Source of the DNA: Deltaproteobacteria bacterium
GTDB lineage: Bacteria; Desulfobacterota; GWC2-55-46
Assembly: GCA_016234935.1 (NCBI GenBank)
Contig: JACRNL010000006.1
Coordinates: 1 to 64,000, forward strand
DNA length: 64,000 nucleotides
Direction: 5' to 3'
Shown here piece after piece: positions 1 through 9,095 of the stretch. Below the pieces are notes generated by a model. It had not been told where the DNA came from and did not search any database. It worked only from the letters and a program-made list of their open reading frames with translations. The position numbers and the translations under genes are program-made. The first letter of the stretch is position 1. Each line of letters opens with the position of its first letter.

Positions 1-119
1 GCTTGCCTGAAGACCTCCGAAGGGGCTACGATGAATTTCTTCCGATATCAAGATAGCTTTTGAGTCTAAGTGATGGAGAGAATAACCATAGAAACCATGT
101 GTGCTAATTCAAAACTGTC

Positions 120-1036
120 TCAACAGAGGGGTTCACCCCACGCTATTGTAACCATTTTGTAACCGTCTTGAACATTGTGATATTCTGTAACCTTCCCGGA
201 AGCCTTCCTTAGGTCGTCTTCGTTGACTATGTTGTGCCTTTCAAAGACGCTTCGTGTCTTGTGGCCCGATACCATCATGGCAACACGCTCATGGACTCCG
301 GCCCTAACCATATTTCTAACCGCTGTTCTTCTGAAGTCGTGAAAAATTTTACCTGCAAGCCCTGTCTCTTTCAGCGCCTTTGCCCATGCGCCCCTGAAGT
401 CCATTATGCGTTCTCCTTTCTCTCCGAAGAATACAAAGTGGCATTTTGAATACTTGCTATCCCTTTTAATGTCTTCTGGAGGCGCATGGCTTCAAGTAAT
501 TCTCCTTCCATGTAAATAACTCTTGACTCCCCGTTCTTCGTGTCTTCGGCCTTTAGGGTAATCTTGCCTTCTCTCAGATCAACATGTGGCCGCTGAAGAG
601 AAAGAATCTCCTCTTTTCTCATCCCAGTAATATGATACATCCTCTTTAGAGCCGAAAGCTCGCGGTTGATCGTCCCGTTTTCCGCCCCTTCAGCTTGCCT
701 ATGTAGAATATACATCCTTATCCTGTCCGTGTTTATGTCTATGGCCTTTACGCCCTCAAAAAAAGCTTAAGGTGCTTGACGCTCCGCTCTGCCCTGTCCG
801 GTAGACTTCTTGTCGTTTATCCTGTAATCGTTCAGAAAGTCCTCAGCAAGTTCGTCAAATATTACTCTCTCCACTCGTAGACCTGTAAACCTGTTTTCGG
901 CTATCTGACCTTCACGGAGCTTAAGAAACCTCTTTGCATCGCTCTCCTTAATAGAGTGCATACTTTCATAATAGGCCTTTCCTGCCCGATAATACTTTAT
1001 CCGGAAAGTAGCCCGTCTTTTGTAGATGCTGCCCAT
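120..1036 (-). pseudogene. Decayed tyrosine recombinase (phage-type integrase), two frameshifts
   Basis: Three consecutive minus-strand frames together give one integrase. Bases 1036-767 hold an arm-type N-terminus (MGSIYKRRATFRIKYY). Bases 715-404 hold the core-binding part and the first catalytic arginine (TGMRKEEILSLQ). Bases 404-120 hold the HDFRR box and the SGHKTRS motif. Reading across the joins restores family-like sequence: the phrase SVKHLKLFFEGVKAIDIN spans the first break near 785-800, and [16 protein letters not shown] the second near 450. The nucleophilic tyrosine is also lost, as the usual RYNIV reads RHNIV. The region looks more AT-rich than fabI. It is a dead remnant of a mobile element; no attachment site or adjacent tRNA is visible, and the partner end may lie before base 1. 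Confidence 0.85.
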
Positions 1037-1050
1037 TAAGCTAACCTCCC

Positions 1051-1168
1051 TTTAGTTTTTTGGCACCTGCGGTGAGCAATGCTTAGAGCGTTCATTGTGC
1101 CTCAATTGCAAATTCACGGTAACTTGCTGCATTTAGCCCTTTAGCCGTGCGCAGCGCCTTTTTTTCAA
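1051..1168. repeat. Family C dispersed element, copy 1 (with a longer centre)
   Basis: The left end reads TTTAGTTTTTTGGCACCTGC and the right end TTTAGCCGTGCGCAGCGCC followed by a T run. The same two ends bound the copies near 48.1, 51.5 and 53.2 kb. The ends are imperfect inverted repeats of each other (CACCTGCGGTGAGCAA against the GCGCACGGCTAAA side). The central part of this copy differs from the others. It lies between the dead integrase and fabI. Confidence 0.7.
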
Positions 1169-1172
1169 AAAA

Positions 1173-1193
1173 GGCAGGTTGAATAAACCTGCC
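1173..1193. repeat. Short palindrome resembling family B
   Basis: Arms GGCAGGTT and AACCTGCC flank a 5-base loop, about 75 bases before the fabI start. The arms match the palindromes inside cheR (56450) and cheA (60317). It could form a hairpin in the fabI leader; no T run follows. Confidence 0.5.
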
Positions 1194-1266
1194 GATGTGT
1201 GGTAGAAAAGAGGTCTGGCGTGAACAGGCCGCTTTATCAGCCGCCACAAAAAAGGAGGTGCGTCAC

Positions 1267-2037
1267 ATGGGACTTCTTGAAGGAAAAAAAGGCGTCATAT
1301 TCGGGGTAGCCAACGAACGCAGCATTGCGTGGGCGATAGCGCAAAGACTCAGCTCGGAGGGCATGGAGCTTGCTTTCACATACGCGGGAGAGGCCTTTGA
1401 AAAAAGGGTGACGCCTCTTGCCCGGTCGATAGGCTCGAAGATAATCCTTCCCTGCGACGTCACAAACGACGGCCAGATAGACGCTGTTTTCGAAACGCTT
1501 AAAAAGGAATGGGGCGGCCTTGACGCCCTCGTCCATTCCCTTGCCTTCGCGAAAAAGGAGGAATTAAAAGGAGAGTTCCTGAGCACCTCCAGGGAGGGCT
1601 TTGCCCTGGCCCTCGACGTAAGCGCCTATTCGCTCGTGGCGCTCGTAAAAAGGGCCGCCCCGTTAATGGAAGGGCGAGGCGGCGCCGTCATCACCCTTTC
1701 ATACTACGGCAGCGAAAAGGTCATCCCGAACTACAACGTCATGGGCGTGGCAAAGGCCGCGCTTGAGGCAAGCGTCAGATACCTTGCCGCCGACCTCGGA
1801 CCAAAGGGCATCCGTGTAAATACCATCTCCGCCGGGCCGGTCAAGACCCTCGCGGCGATGGGCATAAGCGGCTTTGGCGACATCCTCGGTTCAGTCGAGG
1901 CAAAGGCCCCGCTAAGGCGCAACATCACGCAGGAAGACGTCGCCGGAACGGCCCTGTATCTCCTCAGCCCGCTTTCAAGCGGCGTCACCGGCGAGATCAT
2001 CTACGTTGACTCGGGCTATAATGTAATCGGGTTCTAA
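1267..2037 (+). CDS. fabI: Enoyl-[acyl-carrier-protein] reductase (NADH), FabI type
   Basis: Catalyses the last reduction in each round of type II fatty acid elongation, in the cytosol. The 256-residue length matches FabI. The nucleotide-binding motif [13 protein letters not shown] occupies residues 13-25. The FabI active-site pair Y-x6-K is Tyr156 and Lys163 in YNVMGVAK, the same numbers as in E. coli FabI. The start is the ATG at 1267, preceded by a strong AGGAGGTG at 1254-1260; a longer reading from 1195 adds a tail unlike the family. It stands alone between an integrase remnant and an unrelated nuclease gene. The serine-rich end [18 protein letters not shown] is typical of the short-chain dehydrogenase superfamily. 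Confidence 0.97.
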   Translation: MGLLEGKKGVIFGVANERSIAWAIAQRLSSEGMELAFTYAGEAFEKRVTPLARSIGSKIILPCDVTNDGQIDAVFETLKKEWGGLDALVHSLAFAKKEELKGEFLSTSREGFALALDVSAYSLVALVKRAAPLMEGRGGAVITLSYYGSEKVIPNYNVMGVAKAALEASVRYLAADLGPKGIRVNTISAGPVKTLAAMGISGFGDILGSVEAKAPLRRNITQEDVAGTALYLLSPLSSGVTGEIIYVDSGYNVIGF

Positions 2038-2132
2038 CAGGCCGCCTCAAAGGCTCCGTCTGCTGCTCCCCGCTTAAAGCCTGCGGGGACATGGTTTGTT
2101 TATCGTTGCCGGACAGAATTTAAAAGAAACTA

Positions 2133-3395
2133 ATGCGAATAATCGCAGACCTCCACATACACAGCAAATACTCAAGGGCGACAAGCCCGGACATGAACCT
2201 TCCGACCCTTGCCGGATGGGCGCGTATAAAAGGGATAGACCTCCTCGGCACTGGCGACTTCACGCACCCCGCGCACTTCGCGGACATATCGGAAAGGCTT
2301 GAGCCTGCCGGAAGCGGCCTTTTCGCCTTAAAGGATCAACCGGCCGGGGCAAAGCCGGTTCAATTCATGCTTACTGCCGAGGTGTCGAACATCTTTTCGC
2401 AGGGGGGCAGGACACGGAAGATACACAGCCTCATCTTCGCTCCCACACTTAAAGCGGCAGGCAGGATGAACGCGGCCTTTAGCCGCCTCGGCAATATCCG
2501 GTCAGACGGGCGGCCCATCTTAGGCTTTTCGGCCATAGACCTCTTGAAGATAGTCCTTGACGCCTCGCCGGACGCCATGCTCATACCCGCGCACGCATGG
2601 ACGCCGTGGTTCTCCATATTCGGCTCTAAATCCGGCTTTGACTCCATCGAGGAATGCTTCGGAGGGCTTTCAAAACATATCCACGCGATAGAGACCGGCC
2701 TTTCGTCGGACCCGCAGATGAACTGGCGGCTTTCGGCCCTTGACAGGGTAGCGCTTATCTCAAACTCCGACGCCCATTCCCCGAAAAAGCTCGGCAGGGA
2801 GGCAAACGTCTTTGACTGCGCGATGGATTATTACGAGATTACGGATATTATAAAGAAGAAGGACAATAAAAGATTTTTATACACCGTCGAGTTCTACCCG
2901 GAGGAGGGCAAATACCACTCCGACGGCCACAGGAACTGCGGCGTGCTGCTCACGCCGGAAGAGACGTTAAAGGCCGGCAAGACCTGCCCGGTATGCGGCT
3001 CAGGCGTAACGGTCGGCGTCATGTCCCGCGTCAGCGAGCTTGCCGACAGACCCTCTGGTTTTGTCCCGCCAAATGCCATACCGGCAAGGCACCTCGTGCC
3101 GCTTGAGGAGATACTTGCCGAACTGCTTGATTGCGGCTCTGCCGCCAAAAAGGTAGCGGCGGAATATGCCAGACTGACCGAGGCCGCTGGCGGCGAATTC
3201 AGATTGCTGCTTGACCTCTGTGAGGACGATATAAAAAAAATCGCCGATGAAAAGACGGCCCTTGCCGTCATGAAGGTCAGGAGAGGCGAATTAAGCATCT
3301 CGCCCGGCTTTGACGGGGAGTTCGGCAGGATAAAGATATTCGGCAGAAACCCTGAGATCAAACCTGTTTCACCGGCGCAGGCCGCGCTTTTCTAA
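2133..3395 (+). CDS. PHP-domain nuclease, endonuclease Q (EndoQ) family
   Basis: Predicted DNA repair nuclease. Characterised EndoQ proteins cut 5' to deaminated or abasic bases; activity here is inferred. The N-terminal PHP metal motif DLHIHSKYS (His8, His10) is followed by further metal-site phrases such as GTGDFTHP, PAHAWTPWFS and SNSDAHSP. A zinc-binding insert with Cys pairs (GHRNCGVLLTP and CPVCGSG) lies near residues 265-295, as in EndoQ. The length of 420 residues fits the family. The ATG at 2133 lies eight bases after AAAAGAA, and no better start is visible. A generic PHP phosphoesterase is the alternative, but the zinc insert and length favour EndoQ. Confidence 0.85.
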   Translation: MRIIADLHIHSKYSRATSPDMNLPTLAGWARIKGIDLLGTGDFTHPAHFADISERLEPAGSGLFALKDQPAGAKPVQFMLTAEVSNIFSQGGRTRKIHSLIFAPTLKAAGRMNAAFSRLGNIRSDGRPILGFSAIDLLKIVLDASPDAMLIPAHAWTPWFSIFGSKSGFDSIEECFGGLSKHIHAIETGLSSDPQMNWRLSALDRVALISNSDAHSPKKLGREANVFDCAMDYYEITDIIKKKDNKRFLYTVEFYPEEGKYHSDGHRNCGVLLTPEETLKAGKTCPVCGSGVTVGVMSRVSELADRPSGFVPPNAIPARHLVPLEEILAELLDCGSAAKKVAAEYARLTEAAGGEFRLLLDLCEDDIKKIADEKTALAVMKVRRGELSISPGFDGEFGRIKIFGRNPEIKPVSPAQAALF

Positions 3396-3424
3396 CAAGT
3401 TGCGGAAAAACTCAAAATCTGGTC

Positions 3425-3583
3425 AGACTGCTCAAATCTTCCCATTGCAATAATAAAGACGCAATGGGAACCCAGCCAGATGCAAGGCGTCGAGGAGTGA
3501 GGAACGAGGCGCACTTTGTTGTGCGCCGCAGTGACGAACGACGAAGACAACGCCGCAGATGGGACTTTTTCAGCAGCCTGCTA
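3425..3583. repeat. Family D dispersed element, copy 1 (with internal insertion)
   Basis: Shares with the copies at 26.5, 27.3, 37.9 and 57.8 kb the core GATGCAAGGCGTCGAGGAGT and the end GATGGGACTTTTTCAGCAGC. The termini are inverted repeats (GCTGCTCAAA against TTTCAGCAGC). This copy has a small extra hairpin, CCCATTG / CAATGGG, near 3441-3468 that the others lack. It fills the gap between the EndoQ-like gene and the Usp gene, and ends nine bases before the latter's start. Confidence 0.85.
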
Positions 3584-3591
3584 AATACCAA

Positions 3592-4782
3592 ATGTATAAA
3601 AAGATACTCATCTGTCTCGACAACTCCGATTACTCCACCGCGGCCATTGACATCGCCCTTAACATAGGGCGCGCGTCGAATGCGTCCGTCACCGGCTGCC
3701 ACGTCTACGCGGCGCGGCTTCACGGCGCGCGCTTTGGCCAGATGGAAGAGGGCCTGCCGGCGAGATACCAGGACGAAAGGGAATTGGCGCGCCAGCGCGG
3801 CCTGCATTCAAGCCTTATCGAGCGCGGCCTGCGCGTTATCTCCGGCTCCTACATGTCCCCTCTGGAGGAAAAGGCGAAGGCCTTTGACATAAAACCCGTT
3901 TGCGTTCACAGGGAGGGGAAAAACTACGAAGAGATAATTAAAGAGGCGGATGAAGGCGGATACGACCTCCTTGTAATGGGCGCCTTGGGCCTTGGCAGGA
4001 CAGACGCGAGCAGGATCGGCTCCGTAGCCGAGAGGGCGGCGCGAAAGGCGGACTGCGACATCCTTCTGGTCAGAGATACGGTCTTTACGCGCCCTTCAGA
4101 CGGTAATATCGTCGCCGCGATAGACGGCAGCCCGAACTCCTTCGGCGCGCTTAAATGCGCCCTCTTTCTGTCCGCGGCATTCGGCCTTAAAGCCGGCGCA
4201 GTAAGCGCCTTTGACCCTGACTTTCACTACGCGGCCTTCAGGAGCATCGCCAATGTCCTGACGGATGAAGCCGCGAGGCTTTTCAAGTTCAAGGAACAGG
4301 AGATGCTTCACAGCGAGATAATAGACAAGGGCCTGCAAAGGATATATCAAAACCATCTTGACGCAGCCGGCGCATTTGCAAACCGGGAAGGCCGGAGCCT
4401 TTCGGCAACGCTTCTTTCAGGCAAGCCCTTTAACGAGATAATCAAATACGTTGAAAAAACCGCGCCCTTCATCCTCGCGCTCGGCAGGACAGGCGTCCAC
4501 GCGGGCGAGGGACTTGACATCGGCAGCACGACGGAGAACTGCCTGCGCGAAGCGCCTTGCAACGTACTGATCTCCAGACGTGAATTCACGCCTGAGACTT
4601 CGGCCCGGTCTTCGTCCGGCCCGGTCTGGACCGAAGAGGCCGAAGAGATACTGCTGCGCATCCCTCCCATCGCGCGCGCCGTGGTAAAAGGCATAGTCAA
4701 CGACGCCGCTAAAAAAGCGGGCGCGGTTGAAGTAACCGCCTCTTTCATGCGCAGGGTAAGAAGCTCCCTCGGAGAATTTTAA
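3592..4782 (+). CDS. Tandem universal stress protein with C-terminal PCP_red-like domain
   Basis: A 396-residue protein with two Usp domains. Domain 1 (about 1-165) starts KKILICLDNSDYS and ends with the nucleotide-binding GALGLGRTDASRIGSVAE. Domain 2 (about 172-340) starts GNIVAAIDGSPNS and has a weaker GRTGVHAGEGLDIGSTTE. The tail (about 345-390) has the pattern W-T-x2-A-E ... IPPIARAVVK ... VTASFM, matching the PCP_red domain known from the end of protochlorophyllide reductase ChlB. The following radical SAM gene carries the same type of tail, and the genes overlap by one base (TAATG). The ATG at 3592 is preferred because an upstream in-frame ATG at 3559 lies inside a dispersed repeat. Its role is unknown; shared tails suggest the two proteins act together. 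Confidence 0.88.
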   Translation: MYKKILICLDNSDYSTAAIDIALNIGRASNASVTGCHVYAARLHGARFGQMEEGLPARYQDERELARQRGLHSSLIERGLRVISGSYMSPLEEKAKAFDIKPVCVHREGKNYEEIIKEADEGGYDLLVMGALGLGRTDASRIGSVAERAARKADCDILLVRDTVFTRPSDGNIVAAIDGSPNSFGALKCALFLSAAFGLKAGAVSAFDPDFHYAAFRSIANVLTDEAARLFKFKEQEMLHSEIIDKGLQRIYQNHLDAAGAFANREGRSLSATLLSGKPFNEIIKYVEKTAPFILALGRTGVHAGEGLDIGSTTENCLREAPCNVLISRREFTPETSARSSSGPVWTEEAEEILLRIPPIARAVVKGIVNDAAKKAGAVEVTASFMRRVRSSLGEF

Positions 4783-6035
4783 TGAACGCCGCGCCTCCGG
4801 CATTGCCATTTCTTATTTCATGGAATCTGACAAGACGCTGCAACCTGAAGTGCGCGCACTGCTATCTCGACTCTGCCGGGATGGCGGGCGCTGACAATCT
4901 TTCCACGGATGAAGCCCTTCGTTTCGTTGACGAAATCGCGTCTTTAAACCCGCGCGCAATGCTTATCCTCACCGGCGGAGAGCCGCTTGTCCGGACCGAC
5001 CTCTTCGAGATAGCCTCCCGCGCCTCATCGCGCGGACTGATGGTAGTTCTCGGCACGAACGGCACGCTCATGAACGGCGCCGTTGCAAAGCGGCTGATAG
5101 AAAGCGGCATAAAAGGCGCGGGCATAAGCCTTGATTCCGCTTCTCCCCTTTTTCACGACCGCTTCAGGGGTGTTGACAACGCATGGGACAACGCCGTGCG
5201 CGCGGCGGATATCCTTCGCGCGCACGGCGTTGACTTTCAACTGCAATTTACCGTAACCAGGGGAAATAAAGAAGAACTGCCGCGGATAATCGAACTGGCC
5301 GCCCAAAAGGGCGCGCGGGCTGTAAACGTATTTTTCATGGTCTGCACCGGCCGGGGGCAGGAGATGACCGACCTTGGGCCGGAAGATTACGAGGCCGCGC
5401 TCTCCTATCTCGCAGAGGCTGAAGATGAATGGAGGGGAAGGCTGATCGTCCGCGCGCGCTGCGCGCCGCATTTTTTGAGGATAGCCGGACAGACTGACCC
5501 TGAAGGCCCGCTCCATAAAGGCGCTGCGTCAGGCTGCATTGCGGCGTCCTCTTATCTGCGCATATCTCCTGAAGGCTTTGTCACCCCGTGTCCTTACATC
5601 CCGCATAACGCGAAAAGCCCCAACCTCAAAGACATATCCCTGCGGGAGATATGGGAGACTGACGAGACATTCCTTTCCCTCAGAAGCCCGTCGTTAAAGG
5701 GCAGATGCGCGCGGTGTGATTGGGAAAAGCTCTGCGGCGGCTGCAGGGCGCGCGCGTTTGCTCATTCAGGCGACCTGATGGCAGAAGACCCGTGGTGCTC
5801 ATACGACCCTGTAAAGACAAAGACTGTGAAGGGAAAAAATTCGAACGACGCGCCCGTCTGGACGTCTGACGCTGAAAAGCGGCTTGAGGGCGCGCCTTTT
5901 TTTCTTCGCTCCATGATAAAGGCAGGGCTTGAACGGTACGCAAAGGCAAAAGGCTTACGCGAAATAACGCCGGAGATGATGAAGGAGCTGAGAGAGAAGG
6001 TCTCGCTGCCAAAGGAAGGACATGGGCGCGGATAA
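4782..6035 (+). CDS. Radical SAM/SPASM protein with PCP_red-like tail (AhbC/AhbD/NirJ-like)
   Basis: A 417-residue radical SAM enzyme. The SAM-binding 4Fe-4S cluster cysteines are C20, C24 and C27 in CNLKCAHC, followed by a glycine-rich ILTGGEP motif. A C-terminal SPASM region has further cysteines (SGCIAAS, TPCPYIP, CARCDWEKLCGGC). Residues from about 365 (VWTSDAEKRLEGAPFFLR, then ITPEMM) form a PCP_red-like domain. Radical SAM/SPASM proteins of this subgroup include those making heme d1 and heme by the siroheme route, so a tetrapyrrole substrate is a reasonable guess supported by the adjacent heme-protein operon; peptide maturation is the alternative. It is translationally coupled to the preceding Usp gene and overlaps the next small gene by 14 bases. 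Confidence 0.88.
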   Translation: MNAAPPALPFLISWNLTRRCNLKCAHCYLDSAGMAGADNLSTDEALRFVDEIASLNPRAMLILTGGEPLVRTDLFEIASRASSRGLMVVLGTNGTLMNGAVAKRLIESGIKGAGISLDSASPLFHDRFRGVDNAWDNAVRAADILRAHGVDFQLQFTVTRGNKEELPRIIELAAQKGARAVNVFFMVCTGRGQEMTDLGPEDYEAALSYLAEAEDEWRGRLIVRARCAPHFLRIAGQTDPEGPLHKGAASGCIAASSYLRISPEGFVTPCPYIPHNAKSPNLKDISLREIWETDETFLSLRSPSLKGRCARCDWEKLCGGCRARAFAHSGDLMAEDPWCSYDPVKTKTVKGKNSNDAPVWTSDAEKRLEGAPFFLRSMIKAGLERYAKAKGLREITPEMMKELREKVSLPKEGHGRG

Positions 6036-6219
6036 GGAAAACGTAAAACCTAAAAGAGGCGCAGGGCGGCAGTTCTTCGGCTGCGTGCTTTTGTCCCTCG
6101 CTATCCTCAACGGCGCGCTCGCAGTCAAGGGCGGGGCCGCCCCGGATGCCTTTGTCTATCCGCTCGCGGCGGCCGGCGCCGCCTTCCTCATAAGCGGGCT
6201 TGCCGCTTCGAGGCAATAA
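6022..6219 (+). CDS. Small membrane protein, unknown function
   Basis: A 65-residue protein with a basic N-terminus (KENVKPKRGAGR) and two hydrophobic stretches, at about 18-34 and 43-60. That suggests a small hairpin integral membrane protein. Its start overlaps the end of the radical SAM gene by 14 bases, which implies co-transcription and coupling with the Usp and radical SAM genes. No family is recognised. It converges on the triheme cytochrome gene, whose stop lies 13 bases away on the other strand. Confidence 0.6.
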   Translation: MGADKENVKPKRGAGRQFFGCVLLSLAILNGALAVKGGAAPDAFVYPLAAAGAAFLISGLAASRQ

Positions 6220-6232
6220 CGCCTTAAAATAT

Positions 6233-8479
6233 CTAACCGCCCCGCACGCTCCTTAACAGCAGCAACTCTCCGAGGAATACAAAGACAGCCGCGCCAAACG
6301 GCCAGAGCAAAGGCCCGAACCACGAATAGCCACCGGCGCCCTTTTCAGGCATGAGCGCAAGCCACTGCCATGTCGTCATGACGTGGCGCGCCCCCCTCTC
6401 GCCGTTGGAGCCGTCCCACGCCGCAAAGGCAACGGGGATGAAGCTGCCCGCCTCAAGGCGCGCATCATTGCCGGCATCTTCGCTTAGCGCGCGCTTCATC
6501 ACCACGCGCCAAACGCCCCTGTCGTAAACGCCGTATGCCTCCGGGCGCGCGCCTTGTTCATCCACGGGCTTTATGTTGAAGCCCTTTGCCTTTAAAATCC
6601 GCGCGGTCTGGCCGCTCTTCCACAGATAAATATTCACCGGCACGTTGGGCTGTCCCATGCCGAAGTGCGGCCTGCCGGCTCCGGGGGTTTCATTGTATTT
6701 TTCCGGAAACTCAACTGCCACGGCGTCTTCAAAGAGCTCCCCTTCGGCCATCCCCGCGGACTTCGCGTCTCCGGGTATGCTGCGAGTGGGGTCGTCCCAC
6801 TCAAGAAGGAGCGCGGCCTCCCTGCCGTTATATAGCGCCTTTACGGAGATGGAATCAAGCGTCGGCTTGAAGAGCCTGTCACCCGCGATTATCTGCGGGG
6901 CGAAAAGGAAGCTCGCGTGCCGGGCGAGCGCCCAGGCGGCGTCATCGGGCTTATCCGGCAGCCGGCCTGCCACGCGCACCGCCTTTATTACACCGTCCGC
7001 ACCCGGCCTTTTGTCAGGTTCATTTAATGAGGCCGCGTAGTTGGCCACATCCCACCGCTCGGCGCCGCTCAGCATCTTCCTGCTCTTTGGGTCGGCAAAA
7101 GACGGCATTTGAGTGCCGTGTATGCCGGCGGTTATCCGCGTGTAAATCCCCTCGGCGGTATCGCCGGCCCTGAAGGTCCAGCCCTTTGTCAGATTTCTTG
7201 GCCATGTCCTTTGGCCCCAGTCATCTTTGAGTTTTTTCGCGGCGTCCCCCCTGCCCGCCTCTCCGTGGCATTCAGCGCACCTGTCTGAAAATAAGTTCCT
7301 GCCGCGCTCCAAGCCGTCTTTGTCAGGCGCCGCGCGACCCGACAGGTCAATCGGCGGCTTTTTTGCGTCTTCCATTTTGCCGAAGGTCTTTATATAGGAG
7401 CTGACGGCACGTATGTCGTCATTGCCAAGCACATCGCCCCAGCCGGGCATGGACGTGCCGCTCATGCCTTTATCTATCATATTGTAAAGGTCGCCGTCCG
7501 ACGGAGAAGGCTCGTCAAACGGCGTCGTCTTCCATTTAAAAACCCCCCACGTGAAGTCGCGCGGCGCAGGGTTTAAAAATTCGGCCGCAGGGCCGTTTCC
7601 AGCTCCGTCCTTGCCGTGGCACCACCAGCAGCGTCTTTCATAAATATCTTTGCCCCTTGCAGCCGCGCTTTTTTCATCGGCTATGGCTTCTTCAATCAGG
7701 CCGCCGCGCCGGGCGAACTCGGAGCGCGACAGGCGCGGCGAGACGCCGGCGTAATCGTACAGAAAGAGTATCGTCCGCCAGAGCTCGTCTTCATTTAAGC
7801 TGTTTTCCCACGCGGGCATCGCCGAACTCTGCGGGGCGGCCTCCTTAGGCAGGCCCGGCCCGCCTTTAACCAGGCGCCAGAATACATATGACTCCTTCAG
7901 CTGGGCGATGGTATCCTGACCGGTGAATGGAAGCGGCGGCGGGCTGAAGGAGCCTGCGTAATGGCCCCTTCCGTCGAGCTTCGCGCCGTGGCAGAAAAAA
8001 CAGTTCTTGAAGTAAATGACGCCGCCCTCCTTCACAAGCGCCCGAAACCTCTCAGGTTCATTTTTTTCAAGGGCGCGAAGCGGGTTTTCAACTTCAGCCA
8101 TGTTGAAATTTTTACCGTACGCGGCAAACGCCGCCGGAGGCGCGGGGTGGACAGTCCTTAATTCCATCGGCGCTTCAATGCCAGGATTTACGACGGCATA
8201 GGCGCAAAAGGCCGCTATTACCGGGACCACGGCAAAAACAATATTACGCAAAAACTTTTTGGACGGCTCTTTAAGCAGGGCGGCCAAAGGAGAAACAAGC
8301 TCCCCCGCACCCTCGTCCGTTATCGTCATGACGAGGAGCGTCATCACCATCGCAAAGAGCATGTATAACGTCATGAGGCTTACAGGAATGGGCCTGGCAA
8401 GCAGCCATCCCGGCGCGCTGAACAGGACATATGCGGCTATGACGGCCAATGCGAATTTAAGGAGCGCCGGAATCTTCAT
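6233..8479 (-). CDS. Membrane-anchored triheme cytochrome c with ethylbenzene-dehydrogenase-like heme domain
   Basis: A 748-residue electron carrier. The first 100 residues hold three hydrophobic segments (about 6-28, 33-52, 79-98) that anchor it in the inner membrane. Three c-type heme motifs follow: CFFCH (160-164), CWWCH (284-288) and CAECH (401-405), each with a downstream methionine (SAMPAW, TSMPGW, TQMPSF) as likely axial ligand. From about 490 to 715 is a domain like the b-heme-binding gamma subunit of ethylbenzene/DMSO dehydrogenases (AALLLEWDDPT, FEDAVAVEFPE). A last membrane helix lies at about 722-745. It is downstream of a monoheme cytochrome and a bd-like oxidase subunit on the same strand, so it probably passes quinol-derived electrons within that complex. 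Confidence 0.88.
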   Translation of the reverse strand: MKIPALLKFALAVIAAYVLFSAPGWLLARPIPVSLMTLYMLFAMVMTLLVMTITDEGAGELVSPLAALLKEPSKKFLRNIVFAVVPVIAAFCAYAVVNPGIEAPMELRTVHPAPPAAFAAYGKNFNMAEVENPLRALEKNEPERFRALVKEGGVIYFKNCFFCHGAKLDGRGHYAGSFSPPPLPFTGQDTIAQLKESYVFWRLVKGGPGLPKEAAPQSSAMPAWENSLNEDELWRTILFLYDYAGVSPRLSRSEFARRGGLIEEAIADEKSAAARGKDIYERRCWWCHGKDGAGNGPAAEFLNPAPRDFTWGVFKWKTTPFDEPSPSDGDLYNMIDKGMSGTSMPGWGDVLGNDDIRAVSSYIKTFGKMEDAKKPPIDLSGRAAPDKDGLERGRNLFSDRCAECHGEAGRGDAAKKLKDDWGQRTWPRNLTKGWTFRAGDTAEGIYTRITAGIHGTQMPSFADPKSRKMLSGAERWDVANYAASLNEPDKRPGADGVIKAVRVAGRLPDKPDDAAWALARHASFLFAPQIIAGDRLFKPTLDSISVKALYNGREAALLLEWDDPTRSIPGDAKSAGMAEGELFEDAVAVEFPEKYNETPGAGRPHFGMGQPNVPVNIYLWKSGQTARILKAKGFNIKPVDEQGARPEAYGVYDRGVWRVVMKRALSEDAGNDARLEAGSFIPVAFAAWDGSNGERGARHVMTTWQWLALMPEKGAGGYSWFGPLLWPFGAAVFVFLGELLLLRSVRGG

Positions 8480-8539
8480 GCGTAAGTGGTTTCAACCTCG
8501 GCCCCCGTCCGTGCCGGACAGAAGGATAATTAAAAAACA

Positions 8540-8565
8540 GGTCATGACGATAAGTCAACATGACC
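8540..8565. other. Inverted repeat between two cytochrome genes
   Basis: Arms GGTCATG and CATGACC flank a 12-base loop in the 94-base gap between the monoheme and triheme cytochrome genes. No T run follows on the minus strand, so it is more likely an mRNA hairpin that sets relative expression or stability than a terminator. Confidence 0.35.
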
Positions 8566-8573
8566 CCTGAAAA

Positions 8574-9095
8574 TTATTTGGAAGCAGCCTCTTTACCCGG
8601 CGCGATGACCGTCACCGGAACGCCGGCCCTTTTCTGAAGAAATGCCGTCACAGCCTTTATTTCCACGTCGCCGAGGCCGATGGCGCCGCTTGAGACGTCC
8701 GGCATGGGGCTTGCCGTGTCGTTCGTGCCAGCCACCCCGTATCCGGCCACCACGAAAGCGGACGGCCTGACCATTGATTCGTAGATATACTCTTCTGCGT
8801 TGGCGGCGCCGCCTTTGTAGCGTCTGTCCTTTATCCTCTCAGCGGCCCTTACGGCGATATCGTCAAGCAGCGGGGCCCTGCCGCCCGTGGGGTTATGGCA
8901 CAGGGCGCAGGCGCCCTTGCCGCCAAAAACCTTTTCTCCCAGCAAGACAAGCTCATCCTCGGACGCCGGAGGCCGGGCAGCGCTGTCTTCTTCATGGCTT
9001 TCGGTGGGGATGGACGGGACGTAGACAACCGCAAGCAGAGTGTATACGCCTATGACAACGAGGCCGAAGACCGCCATTTTCAGAAAATTATTCAT
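8574..9095 (-). CDS. Monoheme cytochrome c, membrane anchored
   Basis: A 173-residue protein with an N-terminal hydrophobic anchor (about 6-28), an acidic linker, and one class I cytochrome domain. The heme site is CALCH in GACALCHNPTGG, and SPMPDVSSG supplies the likely axial methionine. Its start overlaps the end of the bd-like oxidase gene by eight bases, showing translational coupling. It is probably the periplasmic electron exit or entry subunit of that complex. The C-terminus EAASK is short and unremarkable. Confidence 0.88.
   Translation of the reverse strand: MNNFLKMAVFGLVVIGVYTLLAVVYVPSIPTESHEEDSAARPPASEDELVLLGEKVFGGKGACALCHNPTGGRAPLLDDIAVRAAERIKDRRYKGGAANAEEYIYESMVRPSAFVVAGYGVAGTNDTASPMPDVSSGAIGLGDVEIKAVTAFLQKRAGVPVTVIAPGKEAASK

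Noticed and set aside
2096-2302. Plus-strand frame of 68 codons before the EndoQ-like gene
   Set aside because: It overlaps the start of the well-supported PHP protein in another frame and has no family likeness.
3464-3667. Plus-strand frame of 67 codons over a repeat
   Set aside because: It is the translation of the family D element running into the Usp gene in the wrong frame.
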